Source of the DNA: Nostoc desertorum CM1-VF14
Lineage (GTDB): Bacteria; Cyanobacteriota; Cyanobacteriia; Cyanobacteriales; Nostocaceae
Assembly: GCA_019359245.1 (NCBI GenBank)
Contig: JAHHHR010000064.1
Span: 1 to 41,328, forward strand
Direction: 5' to 3'
Length of the DNA stretch: 41,328 nucleotides
The notes below the pieces were generated by a model. It was not told where the DNA came from. It did no database searches and saw only the letters and a list, made by a program, of their open reading frames with translations. Every line of letters begins with the position of its first letter. Position 1 is the stretch's first letter. Of the stretch, positions 25,434 to 33,141 are shown one piece after another. Made by a program: the position numbers and the translations under genes.

Positions 25434-26105
25434 TCATTCATTCACAATCAAGTTATAGTCGATATAACCAAGCATCGCCCCTCTTTTTATCGCCTCATAA
25501 CTGTTCTTGACGTGCCATTTACTGTACAAATCACTGGCATAACGTTTGACTGTACTAACAGAGAGAAACATTTCTTTGGCAATCTGTTCAAAAACTAAAC
25601 CCTGAGCCAGTAAACGCAGGACTTGTATTTGTCGTTCGGTGGGAGAGTCAAGCAAGTTTTTGTCAGCAAAACTAGGGTCAATATATCTATTTTTATCAAG
25701 GTTTTTTAACAGTTTTTTAGCCAGCTTCGGGTCAAGCAGGCATTCATCAAAGTAAGCTCTCTTGATGGCTAGTTCAATCAATTCTATATCAGCACTTTTG
25801 AGCATATAAGAATCAGCCCCATGACGAAAAGCCGACTTAATAAAGTCGGAATGAGTCTGATTAGTAAAAATCACCACTTTACTATTAGTTTTCCTTTTGA
25901 TTGAGCTAGTCAGTTCTAAACCACTCATGTCGGGTAAGAGTAAATCAACTAACACAACATCAGGGTTGGTCTGTTCAATTAATTTAAAACCTATCTTACC
26001 ACTGGTGGCATCACCAGTTACTTCTATATCTGGAGATTGTTCAATAGCAGCTTTGATGCCTAAGAGAGTGAAGGTTTCTGGTTCAACAATTACTATTTTC
26101 AGCAT
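25434..26105 (-). CDS. NarL/LuxR-type response regulator
   Basis: A 223-residue regulator. The receiver domain (1-120) has the phospho-acceptor Asp in VVLVDLLLPDMSG (residue 54), the Thr switch in VVIFTNQT (about 80) and Lys in YMLKSAD (about 104); the N-terminal acidic pair is reduced to Glu8/Glu10. A linker of about 30 residues leads to a LuxR-type helix-turn-helix (about 152-205: LDSPTERQIQVLRLLAQGL, FLSVSTVKRYASDLYSK). It is encoded 208 bases downstream of the membrane ATPase operon on the same strand. No kinase is adjacent; the nearest is the truncated one at 39909. It might control the operon or the palindrome at 24741. Confidence 0.92.
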   Translation of the reverse strand: MLKIVIVEPETFTLLGIKAAIEQSPDIEVTGDATSGKIGFKLIEQTNPDVVLVDLLLPDMSGLELTSSIKRKTNSKVVIFTNQTHSDFIKSAFRHGADSYMLKSADIELIELAIKRAYFDECLLDPKLAKKLLKNLDKNRYIDPSFADKNLLDSPTERQIQVLRLLAQGLVFEQIAKEMFLSVSTVKRYASDLYSKWHVKNSYEAIKRGAMLGYIDYNLIVNE

Positions 26106-26166
26106 GATTTTATTAATCCTCTAATAATAAATGGCTGTTTATTGGCGGACTTATTATTGATGCTTC

Positions 26167-26307
26167 TGCCGTGGGTGTCCGTGCTGCCGTAGCAGTGGCG
26201 TAGGCTACGACCTATACAGGGTGGGGATTGCCGTGATTGTGCCGTATGCCGTGTCCACTCAGAAAAGCCTGTAAAACATCCCTTTTTATGACCACGGCAT
26301 CACGGCA
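26167..26307. repeat. TGCCGTG repeats in direct and inverted orientation
   Basis: TGCCGT(G/A) occurs at 26167, about 26185, 26229, 26240 and 26248. The inverse CACGGCA occurs at 26293 and 26301. The segments 26241-26254 and 26293-26306 can pair, with one bulge, into a stem of about 13 bp directly after the ATPase stop codon. This may be a terminator or processing signal of the operon, or regulator sites upstream of the response regulator. Confidence 0.55.
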
Positions 26308-26313
26308 TCATGC

Positions 26314-28137
26314 TCACCAATCAGGCAGGGAGTAGTTATCATTGCCATCAGAATTTATCTTCTCAGTCTTAACTAATTCAGCTACTCCATCAATTAATTC
26401 TGACTCTGAATAACCAGATAACCTGTCTGCTTTCTTCAAATCGCGTAATCTTTTTGGCGTTTTAGACTTCACATTCTGGAAGTATTCATAAATCTTTTTA
26501 GCTAGTTCAGATAATGGCTTTGAATGTACATTGTGAGCAGCAGTTAAATTAAATTCTAGGTCAAATACTCTATCTAGATATTCCTGCTCCGAAGCAATGG
26601 AGTTGACTTTATTAGATAAAAGGGGCATTAATGCCACAACAAAACCACCAACTGAAGCAATCATAACTGGACGTAAATTTTGATAAGAGACTGCTTTTAC
26701 TGACAGATATTTAGATTTAATTTGTTCTCTCTCTTGCTTCCCTGGGATAATGTCACCTCTATTTAAAATTAGTTCCAATACTCCATAAGATTCTTGCTCC
26801 CGTCCGTTCTTGATATACCTGTTACCTAACAGCAGTAAGCTAAGGCACATACGAGTTTGAGCATCCATCTTTTCAATGCCCAAAGCCGCCAAATTAAAAG
26901 ACTGTAGAGAGGCAATAAACTTAGTATTAAACTCTCGACCAATCAGTAAAACATCAAGTAATTTACTCCCATAATTCCAATCAGAGTAAAGCTTGCTTAA
27001 AGAGTCAGCAATCACTAACCAATCATCCAGAATTAGAATCAATGGTGGTAAGGATTCGCGTTTTGATTCTGGTAGCTGTTTTCTTAGTTTGTAGTTAAGA
27101 TAAAAGCGGTCAATGACTTCTTTAGCTAGGTCTGGGTTTTCCCCGTCAAAAACAATTACCCTTTCTTTCTCTCGCAAACCACAGAAACTATCATTCTTAG
27201 CACTAATTACCCAGATATCAGCATTAGGCGAATCCGCCAAGATTTTTTGAATTAAGTAATTGAGGGTTACTGATTTACCACTTCCTGGTGCAGCGACTAA
27301 AGCAGTGGAGCTATCGGCTCTGGCTAGAGCTTGCAAAGTATTGAGGGCAAGAGCTTCTGATGGGTCAAGGCTACCATTCGTATTTTGTTGTAATGTCTGC
27401 TGTTCAGAGGCAGTCACTTTATCGTCACCCCTGGCGATATCCTGCATTGATTGCCCTGGTAATGCCCCGGCGGGTTGTCCAGTTGCCTGTTGCAGTTGCA
27501 CCCGTGCTTCTGCCTCAGCCTTTAACCTGACTTGCGACTGAAATATGGCTAATTCTTCGGGTGTCATTTTTGACAATTGTGCTGCCCTGACCCGTCGATT
27601 CTCTGACCACTGGTGAAATTCGTAGTCTAACTGCGCGGTGTAGCTTTCTTTGTGGAGTCTCAAGCCTTCCCGCATTTTACTGATCAACCAGTTAGCCTTT
27701 AGCTCATTCCTGAGTGAGGGTAGCAGCTGCATCAATCGCCATTCCCTAGCCTTAGACAATGCGAAAGCACCACCTGTGGCCACTACTGCGGCTAAACCCC
27801 AAAGCGGTTTATCTGGGTTGCTTGGGGGAATTATTCTTAGTCTGGTTGCCTTAGTTGGCAGGAAACTATCACGTTGAAACTCCGGGTTAGCTGGGGCGTA
27901 AACAGGGGCGTTAAACTCGTGAAGGGGCATGATATACCGCTTATCCGGTGTGCAGTACCGCAAACGGTTAACTGGATTTTTTAGCGTTGAGGGGATGAAG
28001 CAATATTCCACCAAACTTTGCTGAGTGCCAGTAAATGACTTTGCCCCACAAATCAAGCCGATGGCCGCCAGCACTCCAACAGTAATATTGTTGGCAGTGC
28101 CAGAGCTTCTGTAATCCTCAAATTGCTTACGTTTCAT
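26314..28137 (-). CDS. Membrane-anchored FtsK/TraD-like P-loop motor ATPase
   Basis: A 607-residue ATPase, last gene of the long minus-strand operon. ATG 28137 is chosen because it overlaps the stop of the previous gene (ATGA); a longer in-frame start adds 23 residues. Two hydrophobic segments lie near the N-terminus (about 17-33 and 110-128), as in conjugative coupling proteins. A charged linker (about 130-260) precedes the ATPase: Walker A ALVAAPGSGKSVTLNYL (about 285), Walker B PLILILDDWLVI (about 370), LLIGREFNTKFIASLQSFNL. The C-terminus (KSKTPKRLRDLKKADRLSGY) looks like a winged helix. It may couple the relaxase complex to a channel or pump DNA; it is not close to any one named family. 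Confidence 0.82.
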   Translation of the reverse strand: MKRKQFEDYRSSGTANNITVGVLAAIGLICGAKSFTGTQQSLVEYCFIPSTLKNPVNRLRYCTPDKRYIMPLHEFNAPVYAPANPEFQRDSFLPTKATRLRIIPPSNPDKPLWGLAAVVATGGAFALSKAREWRLMQLLPSLRNELKANWLISKMREGLRLHKESYTAQLDYEFHQWSENRRVRAAQLSKMTPEELAIFQSQVRLKAEAEARVQLQQATGQPAGALPGQSMQDIARGDDKVTASEQQTLQQNTNGSLDPSEALALNTLQALARADSSTALVAAPGSGKSVTLNYLIQKILADSPNADIWVISAKNDSFCGLREKERVIVFDGENPDLAKEVIDRFYLNYKLRKQLPESKRESLPPLILILDDWLVIADSLSKLYSDWNYGSKLLDVLLIGREFNTKFIASLQSFNLAALGIEKMDAQTRMCLSLLLLGNRYIKNGREQESYGVLELILNRGDIIPGKQEREQIKSKYLSVKAVSYQNLRPVMIASVGGFVVALMPLLSNKVNSIASEQEYLDRVFDLEFNLTAAHNVHSKPLSELAKKIYEYFQNVKSKTPKRLRDLKKADRLSGYSESELIDGVAELVKTEKINSDGNDNYSLPDW

Positions 28138-28712
28138 TGGTTTGTTCCCCTGACGATTACTGCCAACACCAACAATCCAAAACCAGCTAACCCAATCAAG
28201 CCCCAAGGCATTTCATTCTTTGGAGTTGGCTTAACTTCGTAGGTTTTAACCTCTTGATAGAACCGTGTCTTACCTGTATTAGTTGCTTCTGACACTGCCC
28301 TATATTCATCAAAGGCAATCCACAGCGAAGCTCCTACACTTGCGGTTTGGGCGGTCGCTACCAAAAAATCTTTGTCAATGTGGATTTGTCCGTCGTAGTG
28401 AAGCTTGGTCAGGGTATTGGCGAAGAATAGCCCCAGTACAATGCTGCCCAATGTGCCAGAAGCCATTGCCCCAATTCCAAGAGTTGTGAGTAGGCTGACT
28501 CCAGCATTGGCGGTGAACACTCCCAAGAATGTAGCCAGTGCTTTGTTTAGCAGTTGCTTGTTACTGAAGACATCACGAATGGACTGTTCTAGCCGTTCGC
28601 CATCTTCACTCTCTGGAGTCGGTTTTTCTGAAGTAGTTTCACCCCAGAGCATTGGTGTGGACTGTTCGCTGGTCTTTTGGAACTGTGATAATAGGGAATC
28701 AATTTCATTCAT
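28134..28712 (-). CDS. Membrane protein, 192 residues, unknown
   Basis: Not recognised. Residues 1-55 are polar with a DxLLSQFQKT start. Hydrophobic stretches follow: about 57-80 (ATFLGVFTANAGVSLLTTLG), about 82-100 (ASGTLGSIVLGLFFANTL) and a final helix at about 170-188 (PWGLIGLAGFGLLVLAVIVR). A soluble segment between them includes HYDGQIHIDKDFLVATAQTA. Three membrane helices with the ATPase translated from an overlapping start suggest that the two form one membrane complex. Confidence 0.8.
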   Translation of the reverse strand: MNEIDSLLSQFQKTSEQSTPMLWGETTSEKPTPESEDGERLEQSIRDVFSNKQLLNKALATFLGVFTANAGVSLLTTLGIGAMASGTLGSIVLGLFFANTLTKLHYDGQIHIDKDFLVATAQTASVGASLWIAFDEYRAVSEATNTGKTRFYQEVKTYEVKPTPKNEMPWGLIGLAGFGLLVLAVIVRGTNQ

Positions 28713-28784
28713 GTTTACCTCGCGTGGGTGAAACAGAAAAAGCCAGAGTTTACCGTCACTACTGGCAAACGACTTACTTATGGC

Positions 28785-29456
28785 TTAAATGCCCATGAAG
28801 TTGCGGAACCACTGCCCTACTCGGCTAATGCCAGCAGTGCGCGAGTAATTGGGCTTGGGTATGCGGTCAGTCTTGGCTTCACTGCCGTTTGTCCACAGTG
28901 CGCTAGTAACTGCGGTTTCATAAGCGCGATCTGCTGCGTCTTGTGTCTCAGGCAGCTTGTTAGAAGCTTTGATTAAATCAACTTCATACTTAGCCAATGC
29001 CATAAGATCAGCTGTGGCCCCAGATATCTGAATCAAGGATGAGCGTTGCGCGTGACGGGTGGCCTCGGCAGTGGTAGCGTTGACGTGTTCCGCCTGCATC
29101 TCGGTCATCTCATTTTTGAAACGCTGCTCTCCTGTCTTACTGGCGTTGATAGCTTTCAGGGTTTGCGTACCGTGTTTTTGGGTCAATTGCACCAGTTCAG
29201 CGTAGGCTTGGTTTACATCCCCTGTGGTTTCAATAATCTTCCGATATGCCTCCAAAGCTTTAGGCAGATTAGCCTTAGCTGTGTCAGACAGTCGCGCCAT
29301 ATCTGCAATTTTGGTGATTACCGTTTGATCTCCTAAAACGGCTTTGTTGAAGTCCGATTCTGAGACATCAAACAGTCTGCCCATTGCTCCTAACGTACCG
29401 GGGGCATTGTTGTGAATATGGTTTTTGAGTTTTGCTGCTCCAAAATTACGTGCCAT
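28785..29456 (-). CDS. Helical protein, 223 residues, unknown
   Basis: Not recognised. It is almost wholly alpha-helical with heptad-like stretches (about 55-170: TKIADMARLSDTAKANLPKA, QAYAELVQLTQKHGTQTLKA, RFKNEMTEMQAEHVNATTAE). There is no membrane segment or enzyme motif. The basic, aromatic C-terminus (GQWFRNFMGI) could be a docking peptide. It looks like a structural or scaffold component. It starts 8 bases after the stop of the preceding gene at 29465, so it is co-translated in the same operon. Confidence 0.8.
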   Translation of the reverse strand: MARNFGAAKLKNHIHNNAPGTLGAMGRLFDVSESDFNKAVLGDQTVITKIADMARLSDTAKANLPKALEAYRKIIETTGDVNQAYAELVQLTQKHGTQTLKAINASKTGEQRFKNEMTEMQAEHVNATTAEATRHAQRSSLIQISGATADLMALAKYEVDLIKASNKLPETQDAADRAYETAVTSALWTNGSEAKTDRIPKPNYSRTAGISRVGQWFRNFMGI

Positions 29457-29464
29457 TTTATCTC

Positions 29465-29881
29465 CTAATAAGGGATGTAGTCATAGTCGATATTGCTGGA
29501 TGATTGGGGCAACTTATCCCAGTAACCCATCTCTTCAAATCGGCTATAAATTCTCGTTGCTAGTTGCCGTATTGGATCATCAAAATCATCAGAGATTAAA
29601 TCAAATCGCTTAGAGCCAAACGCTAAGATATTTGCAATATCCGGGTCAATACCGTTGCCCAAGAATTGACCAAATGCAGCAGAGTATGGATGGTCATCAA
29701 TGGTTGAATGAGTTGCTAAGAATTCAGTTCCGGTGAAGGGTAAGTAAAGGCTGCAAAGAAAACTATTTATTTCGCGCTTCGTAGCTGTTGGGTTAAGAGC
29801 CTTAAATTGCTGGAGTTTCAAAGCATTATCAGTGAAAGAACAGCGCCCCCAATCATTGGGATTTCTATAATCGAGTGCCAT
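29465..29881 (-). CDS. Hypothetical protein, 138 residues
   Basis: Not recognised. It is a soluble, acidic protein with many aromatic residues (DYRNPNDWGRCSFTDNALKL, FLCSLYLPFTGTEFLATHS, SRFEEMGYWDKL). AAGGA stands upstream of the ATG. It belongs to the operon led by the actin-like gene, just before the helical 223-residue protein. The three cysteine/histidine positions are too scattered to suggest a zinc site. Confidence 0.78.
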   Translation of the reverse strand: MALDYRNPNDWGRCSFTDNALKLQQFKALNPTATKREINSFLCSLYLPFTGTEFLATHSTIDDHPYSAAFGQFLGNGIDPDIANILAFGSKRFDLISDDFDDPIRQLATRIYSRFEEMGYWDKLPQSSSNIDYDYIPY

Positions 29882-29977
29882 TTGTTAGAATCCTTGTGTA
29901 CTTTCGTTTTTGCGGCGAGAGATACATACTTTGTGGGGCGATTGCAATGATTGGTCGTCGGTGCAATCGCTTCATCA

Positions 29978-30172
29978 TCAGTTCTCACAAAACTCAACAA
30001 GTTCAAAAACCTCCCTCTGCACTTGGTTTTGGCTTAATTCTTTGCGCCTGCCTTTCGAGTCATTGAATATGAAAGGGGCATTGATTCGACAATTAGAGCG
30101 ATGGCTGTAGCGCAGTTGTTGACCACGGAATTCATAGAGGTGATTACGCTGTAAGGCTGTCGTTGAAAGCAT
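29978..30172 (-). CDS. Small basic protein, 64 residues, overlapping gene
   Basis: A short gene easily missed because it overlaps the end of the previous one by 29 bases in another frame. It reads LSTTALQRNHLYEFRGQQLR, YSHRSNCRINAPFIFNDSKG, RRKELSQNQVQREVFELVEF. The composition is protein-like and basic, with a possible small beta sheet. ATG 30172 has GAGGG about ten bases before it; an in-frame ATG at 30187 is less well placed. No family recognised. Confidence 0.6.
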   Translation of the reverse strand: MLSTTALQRNHLYEFRGQQLRYSHRSNCRINAPFIFNDSKGRRKELSQNQVQREVFELVEFCEN

Positions 30173-30419
30173 AAGCTTGTCCCTCAACTTGGGAGTAGAA
30201 TTCGATATTTAGGATTGCTTCGTGAATCTCCATCAAAGCTTGAACAGCATCACCCAGACGCAGGTCATTCGATGTACTGAACTTTTCGGACGCTTCGATT
30301 TGTTGATAATTTGGCGATGCTTGCACAAACCTTAAAGTCTGTTCGCAACCCAGGATGATGGTCATTATTTCAGTGGTCGTTAGGCTTGGCTGTGTCTGCA
30401 CGGTGTCTTGGTCACTCAT
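30144..30419 (-). CDS. Hypothetical protein, 91 residues
   Basis: Not recognised. A small acidic, helical protein (LTTTEIMTIILGCEQTLRFV, SNDLRLGDAVQALMEIHEAI) without membrane segments. It is preceded by a good GGAAACAAGT leader and lies 39 bases after the stop of the gene above it in the operon. Its tail overlaps the next small gene. Confidence 0.72.
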   Translation of the reverse strand: MSDQDTVQTQPSLTTTEIMTIILGCEQTLRFVQASPNYQQIEASEKFSTSNDLRLGDAVQALMEIHEAILNIEFYSQVEGQAYAFNDSLTA

Positions 30420-30458
30420 GACTTGTTTCCTTGACTTTGGGTTTTTATCGCGTAACTT

Positions 30459-30665
30459 CTAATTCTTTCGCTTGAGAGTGATTTTGTAAGTCTCCCCGTT
30501 TGGCTTCAAAACAGTGTGTTGCTCTAAACCTAATTCGCTAGCTGCACTTAAAATTGGGCCGACATTTTCAGACGGTTCACCATGAAAGGTTGTCTCCCCT
30601 TTTTTACCTTTATCAAGGTTTCTAGAAATCATTTCTTTAAGCGCCTCAAACCCGGACTGTGACAT
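30459..30665 (-). CDS. Hypothetical protein, 68 residues
   Basis: Not recognised. A basic N-terminal helix (GFEALKEMISRNLDKGKKGE) is followed by a strand-rich end (HTVLKPNGETYKITLKRK). AGGAGG directly upstream supports the start. It sits inside the operon between two other small genes. Confidence 0.72.
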   Translation of the reverse strand: MSQSGFEALKEMISRNLDKGKKGETTFHGEPSENVGPILSAASELGLEQHTVLKPNGETYKITLKRKN

Positions 30666-30760
30666 AATTCCTCCTATTTTCTATACAATACTCTCGCCCG
30701 AACTACTGATGATGAGAGCTAGTCTTCTTCTGGGGTTGTGTCTGCATCATGTTTGGGATC

Positions 30761-31006
30761 TCACAACTTATTTCTTTTCCTTTGGGCTTTTATCGGTGCG
30801 GTTGGTGCTTCTGGCTCACTGTTTGGCGCTTGTGGCTGGTTCGGTTTCTGAAGTACATAGCTGATTGCCCCTGCACCCCCGACAGCTGCGGCGATAGGAA
30901 ACAGTGTGTTTCTGCCAAGCTGCTGGACTCCGAAGTAACCAAGGGCTAACGCTGCTGCTGTTGCTCCAATGCCTAAAACCGTGTTTCTAAATCTGGATTT
31001 GGTCAT
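30761..31006 (-). CDS. Small membrane protein, 81 residues
   Basis: Two hydrophobic helices (about residues 9-26, TVLGIGATAAALALGYFGV, and 33-51, TLFPIAAAVGGAGAISYVL) are followed by a proline-rich, basic cytoplasmic tail. The start overlaps the stop of the preceding gene (ATGA), so the two are coupled. Small two-helix proteins like this occur as subunits of transport or pilus complexes, but nothing identifies the family. Confidence 0.78.
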   Translation of the reverse strand: MTKSRFRNTVLGIGATAAALALGYFGVQQLGRNTLFPIAAAVGGAGAISYVLQKPNQPQAPNSEPEAPTAPIKAQRKRNKL

Positions 31007-31236
31007 GCTGCCCCTTTGAAATTAGTGACCATTGCGCTAAGTGCCGATTTATTGGGCTGTGTAGATTGCGCTGTTTCAACTTTGGGTAATGCTTGCACAT
31101 TGCCGTGTTGAAAAATCAGCTTCTCTACACCTGCTGAAAGTGCTTGTGTCGGTGCATCTTGGGGTAAATCAAAAATCTTGCACAATTCAATTACTGCTAG
31201 GTAGGAGATGGTTATACGCCGAGATTCGTAATTCAT
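31003..31236 (-). CDS. Hypothetical protein, 77 residues
   Basis: Directly follows the actin-like gene (3-base gap) and overlaps the next by four bases. The N-terminal half (TISYLAVIELCKIFDLPQDA, TQALSAGVEKLIFQHGN) could be a small helix-turn-helix or ribbon-helix-helix domain; the C-terminal half is polar. By position it is the natural partner of the actin-like protein, as ParR is of ParM. This is inference from order and size only. Confidence 0.75.
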   Translation of the reverse strand: MNYESRRITISYLAVIELCKIFDLPQDAPTQALSAGVEKLIFQHGNVQALPKVETAQSTQPNKSALSAMVTNFKGAA

Positions 31237-31239
31237 TGA

Positions 31240-32355
31240 TTAGGCTCCCCTCGATATTTGAGTTAATAGCTTCAACCCCAAGGCATTGATAAATTGGGGA
31301 TTGTTCAAAATCACAAAGCCTAAATCGGCTAAGTTTTGATCCACCACTGGCAAGGAAACACCACCACCCCAGGCGACAAGGTATTTCGCTCGGTCTAGAT
31401 AATTACCAGCAGTCACAAAGTTGGCGAATTTCTCAATTTTGCTACTCCACCACTGATCTAGACACTGGCTGTACTCTGCCTCAAACTTCTTGCCCGTGAG
31501 GTGGTTGCCTCCATAAGTGAAAGTGCCTTCAATAATCCCTTGGTTCACCAAACTAGGCGAGTGCTTCACATCTTTGGACAGCAGACTCACTCTGTCGTTT
31601 CGTTTGTCGAGAGATTCTGCAATCATGCTGTGCAGTTCACCGGCTCCACCTTCAATCAGGTGACGGTCAATCACTGCACCACTGCCGTTGAACACGGTAA
31701 TTAACCAAGTGGATGAACCGATGTCGAGTGCGATCGCTAATTCTGAGGGGTCAAGTACCAGGGATGCTTCACCGAATAAGCAATGGGCAATGCTGCCGAA
31801 TCCTTCGGGGTAAATGCCTGTAACAACAATCTCAACTGTCTTGCTGACAATGGAACGAGTCACAGGGTGCAGATGTTCAAAGGTGTGAGTCCCTTCTACT
31901 CTGCGTTTAATCTCTTGGCCCCAGCGTTCGGGGTTATGGTTGCTCAAACTAATTTCTAACTTGACTCCATCGGGAATATTCAGAACGGCTAAGTCTGCAA
32001 GAATGCTTTCTAGTGCCAGTTCTGCCTTTTTCGCCTTATCCTCGTGTAACAGGGTGTGGTCACTTTGCGCTAGAGCCGCACTGCCCCAAAAGAATTGAAC
32101 ATCTTTTAAGTCAAGCCGCGTTCCTTCTACATATCGAACCCATGCCCCATCTTTTGAGATGGTTTCATGGTGCATGATGTTGCGGTTGCGAACAAGTGAG
32201 TATACGGCTGGCATCATGATCGAAAAATCACCGATGATTGCCTTGCCGTACCCTGCACCTGAGTCTTTTCCGGCGATGAGGTCAGTTAGCCCTGATTTGG
32301 CTAACAAATCCGCTTGAACTAGCCAGTTTTTGGCATTGGAATATATAGCTGTCAT
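31240..32355 (-). CDS. Divergent actin-like ATPase (ParM/Alp type)
   Basis: A 371-residue actin-fold protein. Phosphate-1 loop is LIAGKDSGAGYGKAI (about residues 27-40); phosphate-2 is LAIALDIGSSTWLITVF (about 205-220); the adenosine motif is KYLVAWGGGVSLPVV (about 333-347). It is the first gene of the operon that ends with the membrane motor ATPase. It differs clearly from the ParM at 6613: loops and spacing are not the same, and no phased repeats lie upstream. Filaments could position the plasmid or drive assembly of the membrane complex encoded downstream. The family is StbA/ParM in the broad sense; a new Alp clade is possible. Confidence 0.85.
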   Translation of the reverse strand: MTAIYSNAKNWLVQADLLAKSGLTDLIAGKDSGAGYGKAIIGDFSIMMPAVYSLVRNRNIMHHETISKDGAWVRYVEGTRLDLKDVQFFWGSAALAQSDHTLLHEDKAKKAELALESILADLAVLNIPDGVKLEISLSNHNPERWGQEIKRRVEGTHTFEHLHPVTRSIVSKTVEIVVTGIYPEGFGSIAHCLFGEASLVLDPSELAIALDIGSSTWLITVFNGSGAVIDRHLIEGGAGELHSMIAESLDKRNDRVSLLSKDVKHSPSLVNQGIIEGTFTYGGNHLTGKKFEAEYSQCLDQWWSSKIEKFANFVTAGNYLDRAKYLVAWGGGVSLPVVDQNLADLGFVILNNPQFINALGLKLLTQISRGA

Positions 32356-32580
32356 GGTTCAGACGATTGGTAAAGTCTTGATTATTCTGGCTTTGGAGAA
32401 TTTAGAGGCTGAATCGCCTTAAGTCCACACATCCAGTTAGGGGTTAGCCATAGCATCACTTTCTGGCTTCTATTGCCTTTGTTTTGTGGCTGTTTTTGGC
32501 TGACAACTTTAAAGTAGCATTTTCTCAGAGAATTATCAGCACTCTTAGAAGAATTAATTTACTTTTCTCAAAAAAAAATC

Positions 32581-32621
32581 AGACAGATTGTAGCTAAGTA
32601 TCTGAGAATTAGCTACTGTCT
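32581..32621. promoter_or_regulatory. Inverted repeat before the ribbon-helix-helix gene
   Basis: GACAG-ATTG-TAGCTAA pairs with TTAGCTA-CTGTC, apart from a four-base insert in the left arm. A TTGACT follows at 32621, 31 bases before the start codon. It is a likely operator for the small regulator downstream, and could also serve the divergent actin operon. Confidence 0.55.
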
Positions 32622-32651
32622 TGACTGAGGTACACAATTTAAAGTTAAAAA

Positions 32652-32846
32652 ATGCCAGCAGGTAAAAGACCACGAGTAATGTTTGTCACGAGCGATCATG
32701 TAAAACAAGCGCTAGAGCGATGGGCAGAGGATGAGGATAAAACTGTTAGCAGCTTATTGGACGAACTTATAAAAGAAGTCTTAGTACAAAAGGGGTATCT
32801 AGAACCTCCAAAAAAGTTATTGAGCCAGAGTCATCACAAAAATTAA
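32652..32846 (+). CDS. Ribbon-helix-helix protein, short form ending after a slippery heptamer
   Basis: A 64-residue protein with a ribbon-helix-helix pattern: strand RPRVMFVTSD, helix HVKQALERWAEDED, helix TVSSLLDELIKEVLVQKG. Such proteins are DNA-binding dimers, often repressors of plasmid operons. At 32810-32816 the reading frame contains A AAA AAG in exactly the register of a classical -1 frameshift site. A -1 slip would continue through an open frame to 33127 and add a second ribbon-helix-helix-like module (total about 158 residues). An AGGGG lies about 15 bases before the heptamer. It is divergent from the actin operon and may regulate it. Confidence 0.78.
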   Translation: MPAGKRPRVMFVTSDHVKQALERWAEDEDKTVSSLLDELIKEVLVQKGYLEPPKKLLSQSHHKN

Positions 32847-32944
32847 CAGAAGAAATCTCTTCACCTGTATCACACGGTGATTCGTCTGAATGTTATACTA
32901 ATGAGCAAGTTTTGTATAACACAGATAGCCAAACAGAGCTTATT

Positions 32945-33127
32945 ATGAGCATTCCAATAGTTACCAGTCGCCAAGAAGGTGCAGCAGAGGTCAGGGTTTT
33001 CATGCTGGAAGATGAACGAGAGCAACTCAAGCAGGCTTGCACAAGCATGAAAACGAATATGAGCCACATTTTAAGAGTGCTAGCACTGCAATGGTTAACC
33101 GAACAGCACCAAACACCGCACGAATAG
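32945..33127 (+). CDS. Second ribbon-helix-helix-like module, separate gene or frameshift extension
   Basis: As a separate gene it starts at ATG 32945 and gives 60 residues: IVTSRQEGAAEVRVFMLEDE, REQLKQACTSMKTNMSHILR, VLALQWLTEQHQ. The strand RVFML and two helices match a ribbon-helix-helix fold. The frame stays open upstream to the slippery site at 32810, reading PKK-VIEPESSQKLTEEISS, which is protein-like, while the ATG lacks a good ribosome-binding site. It may therefore be made only as part of a fused protein. Alternatively a one-base change in the A run has split one gene. Confidence 0.65.
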   Translation: MSIPIVTSRQEGAAEVRVFMLEDEREQLKQACTSMKTNMSHILRVLALQWLTEQHQTPHE

Positions 33128-33141
33128 TATTAAAGGAAAAC

